A model generated the notes under the pieces. It was not told the DNA's origin. It searched no databases and saw nothing but the letters and a program-made list of their open reading frames with translations. Positions 25,975-35,047 of a stretch of 64,000 nucleotides of DNA are shown here, in pieces. Positions within the stretch are counted from its first letter, which is position 1. Each line of letters opens with the position of its first letter. The DNA lies in the IMG/VR virus record IMGVR_UViG_3300031920_000341, positions 62,001 to 126,000 of that record. The stretch is one strand, 5' to 3'. The position numbers were made by a program, and so were the translations under genes. The DNA comes from a virus.

Positions 25975-26343
25975 TTACGTTTTATCGCTATCTTTTAACA
26001 ACTCTACTGTTACGCCTTTGTTTGACATAAGTTCAAGTTCGAAATCTTCAAAATTGATACCATATTTTCTTAATAATTCAGCAGTTATACTTTTCTTTAA
26101 TTGTTTGACAGTAATTTTCTTCTTTTTCTTTCTATAATCAGTACGCCAATCAACCATGACTTTTATAGCATCAATATGTTGTACGCCAACACCATAGATA
26201 TCATCTATAAATTCACCATAACCACCGCCGCCTTTTATAACTTTAGTTGGTGTGATTATTTCATACCTTACTACTAAATACTTTAACATCGGCAAAGAAT
26301 TAATAATACCCTTTGTCAAGTAGTTCCATGCTATATTTGCCAT
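25975..26343 (-). CDS. Hypothetical small structural-cluster protein
   Basis: 122 residues with a Gly turn (KGGGGYGEF near 39), a basic cluster (RKKKKKITVKQLKKS near 87) and a helical C-terminus. No family recognised. Its ATG overlaps the stop of the 1033-residue adhesin-like gene by one base (TAATG-type junction), so it is translated with that protein. Confidence 0.72.
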   Translation of the reverse strand: MANIAWNYLTKGIINSLPMLKYLVVRYEIITPTKVIKGGGGYGEFIDDIYGVGVQHIDAIKVMVDWRTDYRKKKKKITVKQLKKSITAELLRKYGINFEDFELELMSNKGVTVELLKDSDKT

Positions 26344-29300
26344 TATGCTTCGATTACTTTATATGAGGTAATTCTTTCTTCTGAATCATATTCAGCGGTC
26401 ATTAAATATTCTTTTAATGGATTTACATCATCATTTGTATCTGCTACTGTATCATATACCACAATTGTAGAAGATGTTATTGAACCAGATGTATTATAGA
26501 CTTGATCTTTGATTCTAAAGTTATGTTGGGTTAATCCTAATACAAGTCTAATATTTGTATTCATAACATTAATCTTATCGCCTATTGTTTCTAATATGAA
26601 ATCATCTGGATCTGCATCCCAAACAGCTTGTGCAATTAAAGTAGGATCTGCTCCAGCACTTACATTAGCTAATGAATCACCGGCACTTCCAACATTTGTA
26701 TGTTCTGATAATTGTGCATTCCAAACTGAATTTGAAATCATATCAGGTTTTATTGTGCCTGTTGGTAATATTACGTATGCGGAAGTTGAATCAGGAATAA
26801 CTGGCCAACTACTTCCAACTGTCGCTATTTTAGTTGTTCCATCATATCCAATAATTCTTCTTGCTTGATCATCACCATACCCAGACCTAATAAATATTAC
26901 CTGACCAATATATGTGCCATCTGTTGATGAAGCAAGTGGATTTAAAGTTATAGTTGTAGATGTTGCATCTTGTGCGAGTCCTTCATTTACATGTTCTCTA
27001 CCAGGATTACCTACAATTATAAATTTACTCGTATCATCTGGATTTATTTTCCAATTTCTATCAACTGTTGCCGTTCTAGTTGCACCTTCATATTCTAATA
27101 TTAGTCTTGATTGACCCATACCAGTACCTTCTGATATCGATACAATAGCAGGATCATATGCTCCATCATAATCGGCAGCATCTACATCAAAAATAATTTG
27201 ATTATTAATTGCACCTAAACTTCTAGAAGTTCCTTCCCAAATAACATGTGCTGATAACTGTCGTAATCTTCTACCTGCTGTTGTAGCTATATTATGTGTT
27301 GAACCAGTTAACGGTTCATCCCAGACACTTTCAGAAATAGCAATATGGCTTAGTGACCTAATATCGACAACACATCCTACTGAACTATTGTCTGTAACTT
27401 CAGTAATACCACCAATAAATACTGAACCTGCGGTACATGTTGAATCTACTATTATCGTACCACCTACCATATCAATAGCTAAAGTACTAACTGAAGTCTT
27501 GTTTGTTATTTTATATCCACCTCTACAACGAATAAGATTTACTAATGTATTATTAACAGATATTTCTTTCGGTTGAGTTGGGTCAGTAATATATGTATCA
27601 CATTCTGTAAAATAATTAGCACCTGTTCCTACTATATCAATATTTCCAGTCAATAAACAATTTTTTGATCCTCCGTCATATTCATTAATATCACCTAAAA
27701 CACAAGTAGTATACCTAACTGAACCATTCATTGTACCGGATACCGTTAAGTTTTCAAAATATGTATTATTAGTTATTGCATCTGTTACGATAACAACATT
27801 ACCAAAACTACTAGCTGATGTTAAAGTAAAACCACTTATATCTTCACCACCGCTTATAGTTAAAGTTCCATCAATATAAATATATGGAAATTCATGTATA
27901 TTTGCAATAATAAGAGAATCAGCTAAGTTATTCGATGGATACTCATGAGTACCGATTGGATAAAGAGTTCCAGCTGAACCATTTATAACATCTATTACAA
28001 CTTTATTATCATATGCTTGATGATACATTTCATGTCCGAATGTTTCGTGATCTAAATGATCTTTAATAGGTTCGTCCCAAACGGCTTTTGCAATAGTAGA
28101 TTTATTAATAAGAGCACTTGTTTCAACTGTCATGCCTATTCCTGAATTATCAATTAATGTACCAACACCTGTAATAATGACTTGTCCATCTGTACATGTT
28201 GAATCTAATTCAACACCACCTGATGTTAAAAATATTCTAATATCATTATTATCTGTACTGTTAATTAATGTAATAAATCCAGAATAATTTCTAAGTTGTA
28301 AACTACATGCTGTATCATTAAAATTAAAGATTGGTGAAATAGCTACTTCCGGTATTGACCAAGAATCAACAATATAAATTGTACCAGTATATGTTGGTGA
28401 TATTTTAGTTGTACCACCAACTAAACAATTAGTTAATATTATATCTAAGTTAGATGTATTATTTATAAAAAAATCATCAAATTTACATTCAACAAATGAT
28501 GATAGTCCTCTTGCTTCACCGGTAACTGTCGCATATTTAATAGCTGATTCTAAAAAAGTTGAACCAGTTTCGAATGTAAATATAGATGTATTAAATCCTC
28601 TGCCTATTAGTGTATGATGATGATCTATATAATCAGCTGAGGTAAATGTCCAATCTTCTAAAAAATTTAATTCAGTAAATCCTCTGTCGTCTGCAATAGT
28701 ATGTGCATCTACTAAATTGTTAGATGGTGTTTCTGGTGTACCTATTGGATATGCAGTACCTGCAATTCCACCAACACTTAACCAAACACCACCATCAAAT
28801 GAACTGTATTGAATTGCTCCTAATTCTTGAAGGGTTGCAGATGATGAACTTGATCTAACAACCTGTACATTTGGAGTTTGAAAAACTGAAGGTAATTCTG
28901 CTCCAACATCATCAACGGCAACAAGATTACCACCAGCAATATTACATTGTACGTTGGGATATATAAAATAACTATCGCCAATTGTCCACGCTGTACTTAA
29001 TCCGCCACTAAGAGCAAAACTATTAATATTATTTGCATCAGTAACAATACTAACAGCTGCCATTGCACCGGTAGTAGCATTAAATACAGTACATCCTTCA
29101 TATATGCCATCTCCTATAAAATCTGCATCATCTACATATAAATGAACTCCTAATGGATCTGTTAAATCACAAGTTTTTCCTATGCCATAATCTAGTGCGG
29201 TAGTTCTACCGGTAAACATAATTCTTGCATTTTGGAGAGTTGCGGTAATACCTACGGTAACACCGCCACCTAATGCTTCTTTACCGGCAGCATCAATAAG

Positions 29301-29444
29301 AAATGGGTAATGTTGACCAACATCAGAATCTTCCCAAGCACGTATAGCATTAATTAATTCTTGTACTGAAACATCAGTAACAGGAGATAATACTTCTATA
29401 ATTCTAGGACTTAAATATGGATATACTTCTATATTAACAGCCAT
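26343..29444 (-). CDS. Large repetitive virion protein, adhesin or tail-fibre-like
   Basis: 1033 residues, Thr/Ser/Gly/Ile-rich, beta-sheet/beta-helix character. Modules recur: a 'YPIGTxExPSNNLxDxxxIA' segment twice (around 230 and 500), 'AxxVWDEPLxxH' segments (AVWDEPIKDHLDHETFG, SVWDEPLTGSTHNIA, later SVWNAQLSEHTNVG and AVWDADPDDF), and a 'LILEYEGATRTATVDRNW' / 'RIIGYDGTTKIATVGSSW' pair. Such motifs are common in receptor-binding and surface proteins of large myoviruses. N-terminal residues 1-60 probably attach it to the virion. Receptor-binding role is inferred. Confidence 0.75.
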   Translation of the reverse strand: MAVNIEVYPYLSPRIIEVLSPVTDVSVQELINAIRAWEDSDVGQHYPFLIDAAGKEALGGGVTVGITATLQNARIMFTGRTTALDYGIGKTCDLTDPLGVHLYVDDADFIGDGIYEGCTVFNATTGAMAAVSIVTDANNINSFALSGGLSTAWTIGDSYFIYPNVQCNIAGGNLVAVDDVGAELPSVFQTPNVQVVRSSSSSATLQELGAIQYSSFDGGVWLSVGGIAGTAYPIGTPETPSNNLVDAHTIADDRGFTELNFLEDWTFTSADYIDHHHTLIGRGFNTSIFTFETGSTFLESAIKYATVTGEARGLSSFVECKFDDFFINNTSNLDIILTNCLVGGTTKISPTYTGTIYIVDSWSIPEVAISPIFNFNDTACSLQLRNYSGFITLINSTDNNDIRIFLTSGGVELDSTCTDGQVIITGVGTLIDNSGIGMTVETSALINKSTIAKAVWDEPIKDHLDHETFGHEMYHQAYDNKVVIDVINGSAGTLYPIGTHEYPSNNLADSLIIANIHEFPYIYIDGTLTISGGEDISGFTLTSASSFGNVVIVTDAITNNTYFENLTVSGTMNGSVRYTTCVLGDINEYDGGSKNCLLTGNIDIVGTGANYFTECDTYITDPTQPKEISVNNTLVNLIRCRGGYKITNKTSVSTLAIDMVGGTIIVDSTCTAGSVFIGGITEVTDNSSVGCVVDIRSLSHIAISESVWDEPLTGSTHNIATTAGRRLRQLSAHVIWEGTSRSLGAINNQIIFDVDAADYDGAYDPAIVSISEGTGMGQSRLILEYEGATRTATVDRNWKINPDDTSKFIIVGNPGREHVNEGLAQDATSTTITLNPLASSTDGTYIGQVIFIRSGYGDDQARRIIGYDGTTKIATVGSSWPVIPDSTSAYVILPTGTIKPDMISNSVWNAQLSEHTNVGSAGDSLANVSAGADPTLIAQAVWDADPDDFILETIGDKINVMNTNIRLVLGLTQHNFRIKDQVYNTSGSITSSTIVVYDTVADTNDDVNPLKEYLMTAEYDSEERITSYKVIEA

Positions 29445-29462
29445 TACTGTATTATGATATTT

Positions 29463-29648
29463 TTATCTTTCAGCTTTAATTACAATATTTGAATTTGCGA
29501 TCAGCTCTTTCTTTTTAATAACTTCAATCATATCATAATACTCAGTAATAGTATTTCTTTCTTTTTCGATAGCTTTCTCGAAAATTATAATATTCTTTTT
29601 ACAAGCCTCTATTCCATTTATTAAGGAATCTGTGTTATAATCTGGCAT
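29463..29648 (-). CDS. Short coiled-coil protein
   Basis: 61 residues, nearly all helical (ACKKNIIIFEKAIEKERNTI, EVIKKKELIANS), predicted coiled coil. Not recognised. It has its own ATAAATAATAAAAAG box 11 bases upstream, so it is probably expressed as a late gene together with the following adhesin-like protein, 18 bases downstream. Confidence 0.62.
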   Translation of the reverse strand: MPDYNTDSLINGIEACKKNIIIFEKAIEKERNTITEYYDMIEVIKKKELIANSNIVIKAER

Positions 29649-29659
29649 AATATTAAAAT

Positions 29660-29674
29660 CTTTTTATTATTTAT
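29660..29674 (-). promoter_or_regulatory. Late-promoter-like box
   Basis: ATAAATAATAAAAAG on the minus strand, 11 bases upstream of the ATG at 29648. It matches the 25301 and 58633 boxes at 14 of 15 bases and at the same spacing. Confidence 0.5.
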
Positions 29675-29708
29675 GTAAATTATACGGAAATATAATTGTA
29701 AGTTTTAT

Positions 29709-30044
29709 TTAGACAGGATTATAGTTTAAATCTTTTTCCATTACAATTTTTAATTCAAAAACTGGCGGGAATACAGTATGCTTTGTACTAAAGTTAACAT
29801 ATCGTTCTTTACCTGGAATAGTTTTTCTACATCTTATTTCAATATCAGTACTGCTATCAATTGGTAAATTAATATTAACCTTTTCATCTTCGGTTATTTT
29901 AGAAAATAGTTTAGATTTATCTTCCATTTTATAAATAGCTACTTCTACACCAGATAAATATTCTCCAACAATATCTCTTATATGTAAAATAATATTACTT
30001 GAACTGTGTGTTGGAGCATTCTTTGTATATTTTCTTCTTGACAT
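29709..30044 (-). CDS. Ig/carboxypeptidase-regulatory-like domain protein
   Basis: 111 residues forming one beta-sandwich of the 'VxDxxGxxxxGxxVxIY' type (IILHIRDIVGEYLSGVEVAIY, then KERYVNFSTKHTVFPP). It aligns by eye with the last 100 residues of the neighbouring 540-residue protein (KIIVKDAAGVVISGALVGIY; ATKYINYSSNQTIAAT), so the two share a duplicated domain. Such domains decorate phage virions and bind surface sugars or proteins weakly. It is 15 bases downstream of that gene. Confidence 0.7.
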   Translation of the reverse strand: MSRRKYTKNAPTHSSSNIILHIRDIVGEYLSGVEVAIYKMEDKSKLFSKITEDEKVNINLPIDSSTDIEIRCRKTIPGKERYVNFSTKHTVFPPVFELKIVMEKDLNYNPV

Positions 30045-30059
30045 AGTAATGTTTTATTT

Positions 30060-31682
30060 TTAATTATCTGCATTATTATTTGGATCTACAATCATAGTAA
30101 CACTTAATGATAATCCTGTGGTTGCTGCAATAGTTTGGTTTGAACTGTAATTTATATATTTTGTTGCACCCAAAGATGCTTTACGTATCCATACTCTAAC
30201 TATTCTTGGTGTTGATCCTGTATATGCATAAGTAACTTCTCCATTAATATCAGTATCTTGATTGACAAGTTCAGTATCATCGTCATTTGTATATATACCA
30301 ACTAACGCACCTGATATAACTACACCAGCAGCATCCTTTACAATAATTTTTACTGGTACTGAACCAGTTATTGTTGTAGTTGCACTTGTTCCATTGTTAT
30401 ATGTTGGTACGGTTCCAGTTCCTACTCCAATTGTTACTGCACCACCACTATTATTGTATATAGCTGCATTAGTTGTTAAATTTGCACCATATCCAGTAAA
30501 AGTACATCCAATTAAAGAGAATGATCCTCCTGCATGTGCTGATGTTAATTCAATTGCATATCCAGTTCCATCACTAGTAAAATCACAATATGTGATATTA
30601 TCTAAATCATCAACTAACATAGCAATACCAGTTGGTTCTTCAAATAGACATCCTTCTAAAATAGCAGATCCTTGTGTAACTAATCCACATCTTCTAAATG
30701 TTGTATCAAGTAATTCACTATTAGATTGAAAAATAAATGTACTCATGTCTGTGAATACGCAGGTATCTATTGCAAATATAGCGTTATCAATTACTTCTAA
30801 TTGACCTGCTGACACAGTTCCCAGTGAAGTTATGTTTATATTTGTCCATTCAACATTAGATGAAACATGATGTATTTCTATTCTATTAAAGGCAGATGTA
30901 ACATTAATAGTATTAGCGAATGTTATATTTCTATTCGCATCTCTAAAATCTACTGATGTTCCAGTCAGACCTATTGACATTAATCCCATTGCACTATATC
31001 CACCTTCTACTGGATCAAGTAAACTCCATTTATTAGTTGACGTAGCATCTACTGCTCCAAACCCTAAGAATGTTGCATATCCATTTGCTAAATCACCATC
31101 TGTATATTGTGCAATACATCTTCCGTATCTTATTGCATTACAAGCATGAGGATTACCCCTCGCTTGTGCTAATGCTCCAACTGCTCCACCAACTGTTGTA
31201 TAAGGGCTAGCAGCTCCTGTACCAACGGTATCATCAGCTGTCCCTACTGCTGGATTAAGGGCGTAAGTAGTCCACCCGCCTTTAGGTGCTGGTTTAAAAT
31301 CACTACCTGAACAGTTCCATGCACTAAAATCACCAAATCCATTACCTAATAATGTTTTTACGCCACCGTTTGCTAAAGTGTTTAATGCTGGCGGAGCTGC
31401 CCATAAATGATGTAGTAATACTGCCCCGTCTGTTGGGATAGTCCAAGTTGTACCATGTACATACATTATGGTAGCTGGTCCAGTCGTACCAGTACCATTA
31501 CTATCTTTAGTCATTTGTGCAGATACACATTCTGTATTGTTGTAGTAAAGGTTTTGATCATCTACCATTGCACCACCAGTATCCCAGCCAGCATCAGAAC
31601 TTTCATCCCAAGTGCCAGTATCCACATTTAGATCACCAGTAGCAATTGTTGTTAAATCTGTTGTATAACTTGGTGCTGCCAT
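30060..31682 (-). CDS. Virion surface protein, beta-helix plus Ig-like C-terminal domain
   Basis: 540 residues, rich in Thr, Gly, Ala and Asn. N-terminal part has Trp/Gly motifs (DESSDAGWDTGG, MYVHGTTWTIPTDG); residues about 240-400 form short repeated strands with Cys and Asn ladders (FAIDTCVFTDMSTFIFQS, TTFRRCGLVTQGSAIL, YCDFTSDGTGYAI), typical of a right-handed beta-helix. The last 100 residues are an Ig/carboxypeptidase-regulatory-like domain shared with the next gene. No signal peptide. I infer a late virion or fibre component. Confidence 0.75.
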   Translation of the reverse strand: MAAPSYTTDLTTIATGDLNVDTGTWDESSDAGWDTGGAMVDDQNLYYNNTECVSAQMTKDSNGTGTTGPATIMYVHGTTWTIPTDGAVLLHHLWAAPPALNTLANGGVKTLLGNGFGDFSAWNCSGSDFKPAPKGGWTTYALNPAVGTADDTVGTGAASPYTTVGGAVGALAQARGNPHACNAIRYGRCIAQYTDGDLANGYATFLGFGAVDATSTNKWSLLDPVEGGYSAMGLMSIGLTGTSVDFRDANRNITFANTINVTSAFNRIEIHHVSSNVEWTNINITSLGTVSAGQLEVIDNAIFAIDTCVFTDMSTFIFQSNSELLDTTFRRCGLVTQGSAILEGCLFEEPTGIAMLVDDLDNITYCDFTSDGTGYAIELTSAHAGGSFSLIGCTFTGYGANLTTNAAIYNNSGGAVTIGVGTGTVPTYNNGTSATTTITGSVPVKIIVKDAAGVVISGALVGIYTNDDDTELVNQDTDINGEVTYAYTGSTPRIVRVWIRKASLGATKYINYSSNQTIAATTGLSLSVTMIVDPNNNADN

Positions 31683-31714
31683 TTATTCATTTAATTTTTT
31701 AATATACCTTTACA

Positions 31715-31745
31715 TTAAAAAAGTGCTCTAATATTAGAACACTTT
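31715..31745 (-). terminator. Intrinsic terminator
   Basis: Minus-strand hairpin AAAGTGTTCTAA...TTAGAGCACTTT (11-bp stem, one T-G pair, tiny loop) followed by six T. It ends the transcript from the 821-residue structural gene and the small 52-residue gene. Confidence 0.85.
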
Positions 31746-31784
31746 CATTATTAATAATTTCAAAAATAACATTGTATTCATACA

Positions 31785-31943
31785 TTATTCACCTTTAAAT
31801 GAGTTAAAGTTATTATTGATATATTTTGCTATGTAAATTTTACCATCTCTAAAAAACACAGTATCAGATGGACCAAAACCCTTAGGAATTGATCCGATCT
31901 TTTTAACTGTTTTTTCATTAATAGCTTTCTTTGATTTTGCCAT
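31785..31943 (-). CDS. Small hypothetical protein (52 residues)
   Basis: An ATG-started ORF of 52 codons in the gap after the 821-residue gene. It begins MAKSKKAINEKTVKKIG and has the beta-hairpin-like SDTVFFRDGKIYIAKYINN. Basic N-terminus, no membrane segment. It lies before the terminator at 31715-31745. The coding sequence is short but the codon use (no rare stop-proximal runs) and operon position support it. Confidence 0.55.
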   Translation of the reverse strand: MAKSKKAINEKTVKKIGSIPKGFGPSDTVFFRDGKIYIAKYINNNFNSFKGE

Positions 31944-31977
31944 ATGAATTTATTATTTTTACCACATTAAATATGGA

Positions 31978-34443
31978 TTATTGTATAATAGTATCTGCGG
32001 TACGAATTGTTGCAACCGATACGTCAGATCCAGTTGTTGTACCATCCACACTAAATGGTTTTATTTTAATAGTTGCTCTAGTATTTCTAACCTTTGCTCT
32101 ATAGTAAATTTGACTAGCATATGTAACAGATACACTTTCTTGATCGGTTGTTGCGATTCTATCAATAAACGGAACATAAACTTTATCAGCGGCATCAATT
32201 AATATAGGAGATGTGTTAATCTCATATGTATCTAAGTTTGCTACTGCTCCACCTAACGTGCTTTCAAATGTTAATTGAATATCGCTATCAACAGTTTTAA
32301 CGTGAACACTTTCTCCATTTACGGTTACAAGGTCACCTCTGAAAACGTTACCATCAAATCCTCCACCTGAATCGATTAGAGTTGTAGTTGAACCACCAGT
32401 TGCCGTACCAGTAATTTCATCTAATGTAAATACTAAACCAGTCCATGATGAATATCTTAATTTATATTCTGCGCCATTATCTGAAATATCAACTAATACT
32501 AGTGTTCCACCACCAGATTTACCAACAGTATCTTGTGTAATAGATGCACCAACTGTTATAGAATTTGCTCCAACTGCTTCACCGCCGTCACATGCATATT
32601 CAGTCTTATCAATATCAGCTCCAGCTCCAGTTAATCTAAAGATAGAAACTCTATCATGAAGATTAGAAGTTTCTAGTCCTCCTACTAAATTAGTAACAGT
32701 CATAGTGATTGATGGTGGACGTTCCTTTGTACCACCTTCGATTGGAGTAAGAATGAATGAGTTAGCGTCAGCTGCTAAATAATTAGTTAAAAGAACTCCA
32801 CGAGCGCCAAAGAATGTTCCTCCAGCAAATGTTCCTAATGGAGATGCTGTTTTGGGAGCAAACGTTGATACTGAGGTTGGAGTAAAGTTTCCACCTTGTT
32901 CACTGGTTACTAATCCACTTGTATCAAATGTTCCTCTTGTATCTCTAAGTAATATTACTCTAGTAGCGTCATCTACATCATTAAATGCAATAATAACACC
33001 AGTTGCTCCGGTACCTGCTTGTGTAACATCATCGCCTTCTGCAATTGTTCCAGTAACAGCACCAGTCCATGCTAAATAAACTTCACCACCAATATAATCT
33101 TCTCCGTTAATACCGTCGAGATCAGATGTTGTTTCTCCATTACGAGTAGCATACTTAATCCATTCATAAACTTCAGTTAATGGGTTATTTAAACAATCAA
33201 TTGTAATACCGTAATTTTCATTTACACTATTATCATCAATATCAGCAGCTATATATGTAAATGCAGCAGTTGGTATAGAATTACTGGTAAACCAAGTAGA
33301 TAAACTTGGGCCTGCAGCACTAGGTGCTCCAATTCCAGTACCTGTTGTAGCACTAGCTGAAATAGCTTCAGCTGCTGTGAAAGCAATTTGTGGATCATCA
33401 ATAGAAATATAAGTTAATGATACTCCAGCATCTACAAATGTTACAATACCACGTGCGCCTGATGTACCACCTAAGATGATATCACCTACTATAAAAGTTC
33501 CTGAACCTGCAGTATAAGTAATATTCCAAATACCAGATGAGTTATCGAGGTCAGCCGCAGTTTGTAACGGAATAGGGTTACGTCCACCAGATGTCGTAGA
33601 ACAAGCTACTTCAAAGGATGCATATAAGTCACCATATTTTCTCGCAAGTACTGTAATGTATCCATCATCGATAATATCCCACGTTGACAATGTTATATCT
33701 TTTAATGCAACACATATATCAATGTGACCATTATCGTACCAGTCTTGTGTATTATCATTCCATGAGAATAATCTTACTCTATCACCGTCTGTAGCAACAG
33801 GACCTTGATATTGATAAAGGTGAACGTTTGGATCAATGGTACCAAGTGAATATAAATTAGCCCATATTTGTTCTCCTGTTGTTGATGCTGCATTTTGAGT
33901 TGCTGTGAAAGCACCTCTTGAGGAAGTAATAACTCCAGCAGCTGTATTAAAATCATTTGCTAATGCACTTGTTAGTGGTCTAATTACCAAATAATCTGTA
34001 GTTCCGCCAGTATCAATAAATTCTACTAATGTACCAACATCGCCATCAGCATGAGTCATAGTTAAACCTTCATCATCGGCTGCGGTAATCGTACCACCAG
34101 AAGCAACTGGAACTACAAGAACACCTGCATTAGTATCTACTACCCAAGTCCAACCTGATGTTCTAAGTGCACCACCTGTGATATGTTCCATTAAATCAAA
34201 TGTAATATACCAAGGTTCAGTATCACCCGTGTCAATTTTTCCGATTGTGTACTCAACTGGTGTTTCTGCAGAAAAGCAAGTACCATCATCAATAGTAGTT
34301 GTCTCATCAAGCAGAGTTGCCATAGCTGAATAAATTTCATTCATTGTGTAGGTTAGATTAGTTCCACCTAACCAACTTAATCTCTTTTGTCTGTTATCTG
34401 CTAAATAATCGACTTGAATATCCGCATTTAAAATTGTAGCCAT
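31978..34443 (-). CDS. Large virion structural protein
   Basis: 821 residues, strikingly Ala/Gly/Thr/Asp-rich compared with the Asn/Ile/Lys-rich rest of the genome. N-terminus ATILNADIQVDYLADNRQKR looks like an attachment region. The rest is beta-rich with repeated 'TGTxGxxGxVxFxD' turns, for example GGTSGARGIVTFVDAG and QAGTGATGVIIAFNDVDD. No signal peptide or membrane segment. Widespread in large phages as a structural protein, but no T4 gp name can be given. Ends 34 bases before the small 52-residue gene. Confidence 0.75.
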   Translation of the reverse strand: MATILNADIQVDYLADNRQKRLSWLGGTNLTYTMNEIYSAMATLLDETTTIDDGTCFSAETPVEYTIGKIDTGDTEPWYITFDLMEHITGGALRTSGWTWVVDTNAGVLVVPVASGGTITAADDEGLTMTHADGDVGTLVEFIDTGGTTDYLVIRPLTSALANDFNTAAGVITSSRGAFTATQNAASTTGEQIWANLYSLGTIDPNVHLYQYQGPVATDGDRVRLFSWNDNTQDWYDNGHIDICVALKDITLSTWDIIDDGYITVLARKYGDLYASFEVACSTTSGGRNPIPLQTAADLDNSSGIWNITYTAGSGTFIVGDIILGGTSGARGIVTFVDAGVSLTYISIDDPQIAFTAAEAISASATTGTGIGAPSAAGPSLSTWFTSNSIPTAAFTYIAADIDDNSVNENYGITIDCLNNPLTEVYEWIKYATRNGETTSDLDGINGEDYIGGEVYLAWTGAVTGTIAEGDDVTQAGTGATGVIIAFNDVDDATRVILLRDTRGTFDTSGLVTSEQGGNFTPTSVSTFAPKTASPLGTFAGGTFFGARGVLLTNYLAADANSFILTPIEGGTKERPPSITMTVTNLVGGLETSNLHDRVSIFRLTGAGADIDKTEYACDGGEAVGANSITVGASITQDTVGKSGGGTLVLVDISDNGAEYKLRYSSWTGLVFTLDEITGTATGGSTTTLIDSGGGFDGNVFRGDLVTVNGESVHVKTVDSDIQLTFESTLGGAVANLDTYEINTSPILIDAADKVYVPFIDRIATTDQESVSVTYASQIYYRAKVRNTRATIKIKPFSVDGTTTGSDVSVATIRTADTIIQ

Positions 34444-34545
34444 TTTTCATTGTTATTTTTTTGTATAAGCTAATGTTATAGATTTATTTATTTCTATTTT
34501 TTATACAATTTCTTAACAATACATCATTGGCTAAAACTTTTTATA

Positions 34546-34938
34546 TTATAAGAGTAGGTTTTTTGCGCAAATAGCTGCAATTTTACTATCATACTGACCA
34601 GGATAATTTTCGTTTAGGAAGTCCATGACGTCTCTTATGCTTCTAATAGTAGGATTTTCTAACTTTTCTATAAAATGCTTTATACGGGCATTTAATTCAT
34701 CATTAGGTATCATTTTAGGAAGGTATAACTCAAGATATTTATTTTCTTCTTCGGTATTCGTTAATTTATTATTAGCAATCATCTTTTTAATGATTTTAAT
34801 AATTTCAATATCAGTTGGATCTTTACCAATTTTATTATCAACTTCACCAAGTAGTGTTGATAATACTAATCTCATTTCTTTATCACCATTCCGTAATGCA
34901 AAAAGTTTATGATCGGTAATCTTTTCTTTTAATGTCAT
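34546..34938 (-). CDS. YqeY/GatB C-terminal-like protein
   Basis: 130 residues, close to the ~150 of bacterial YqeY. Conserved pattern: LKEKITDHKLFALRNGDKEMRL (LxxxIxxxxxxAxKxxDKxxxxxLR), EVDNKIGKDPTDIEIIKIIKKMI, EEENKYLELYLPKMIPNDEL (E..xLxxYLPxxLxxxEL). The YqeY fold equals the C-terminal tail of GatB, which contacts tRNA in the Asp/Glu-tRNA amidotransferase; function of stand-alone YqeY is unsettled. It follows the tRNA-His gene by 28 bases, so it is probably co-transcribed with the tRNA cluster. Confidence 0.85.
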   Translation of the reverse strand: MTLKEKITDHKLFALRNGDKEMRLVLSTLLGEVDNKIGKDPTDIEIIKIIKKMIANNKLTNTEEENKYLELYLPKMIPNDELNARIKHFIEKLENPTIRSIRDVMDFLNENYPGQYDSKIAAICAKNLLL

Positions 34939-34966
34939 ATTTTATTTTTTTTTTTTAATATTCAAG

Positions 34967-35040
34967 GGTGCCAAAAAAGGCTCGAACTTTTACTTCTAGA
35001 ACCACAATCTAGTGTGCTAACCAATTACACCAAAGGCACC
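34967..35040 (-). tRNA. tRNA-His (anticodon GTG)
   Basis: Cloverleaf on the minus strand: D stem GTG/CAC, anticodon stem CTAGA/TCTAG with loop TTGTGGT, T stem AAAAG/CTTTT with loop TTCGAGC. The extra 5' G(-1) opposite discriminator C73 is encoded, the His tRNA hallmark. The two acceptor pairs next to the body are T-T mismatches. No CCA encoded. Last tRNA of the cluster. Confidence 0.92.
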
Positions 35041-35047
35041 ATATTAA

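Noticed and set aside
31699-31785. 28-codon ORF (MYEYNVIFEIINN...) starting at the stop of the 52-residue gene
   Set aside because: It overlaps the strong terminator hairpin at 31715-31745 completely, so the codons are more likely part of the terminator.
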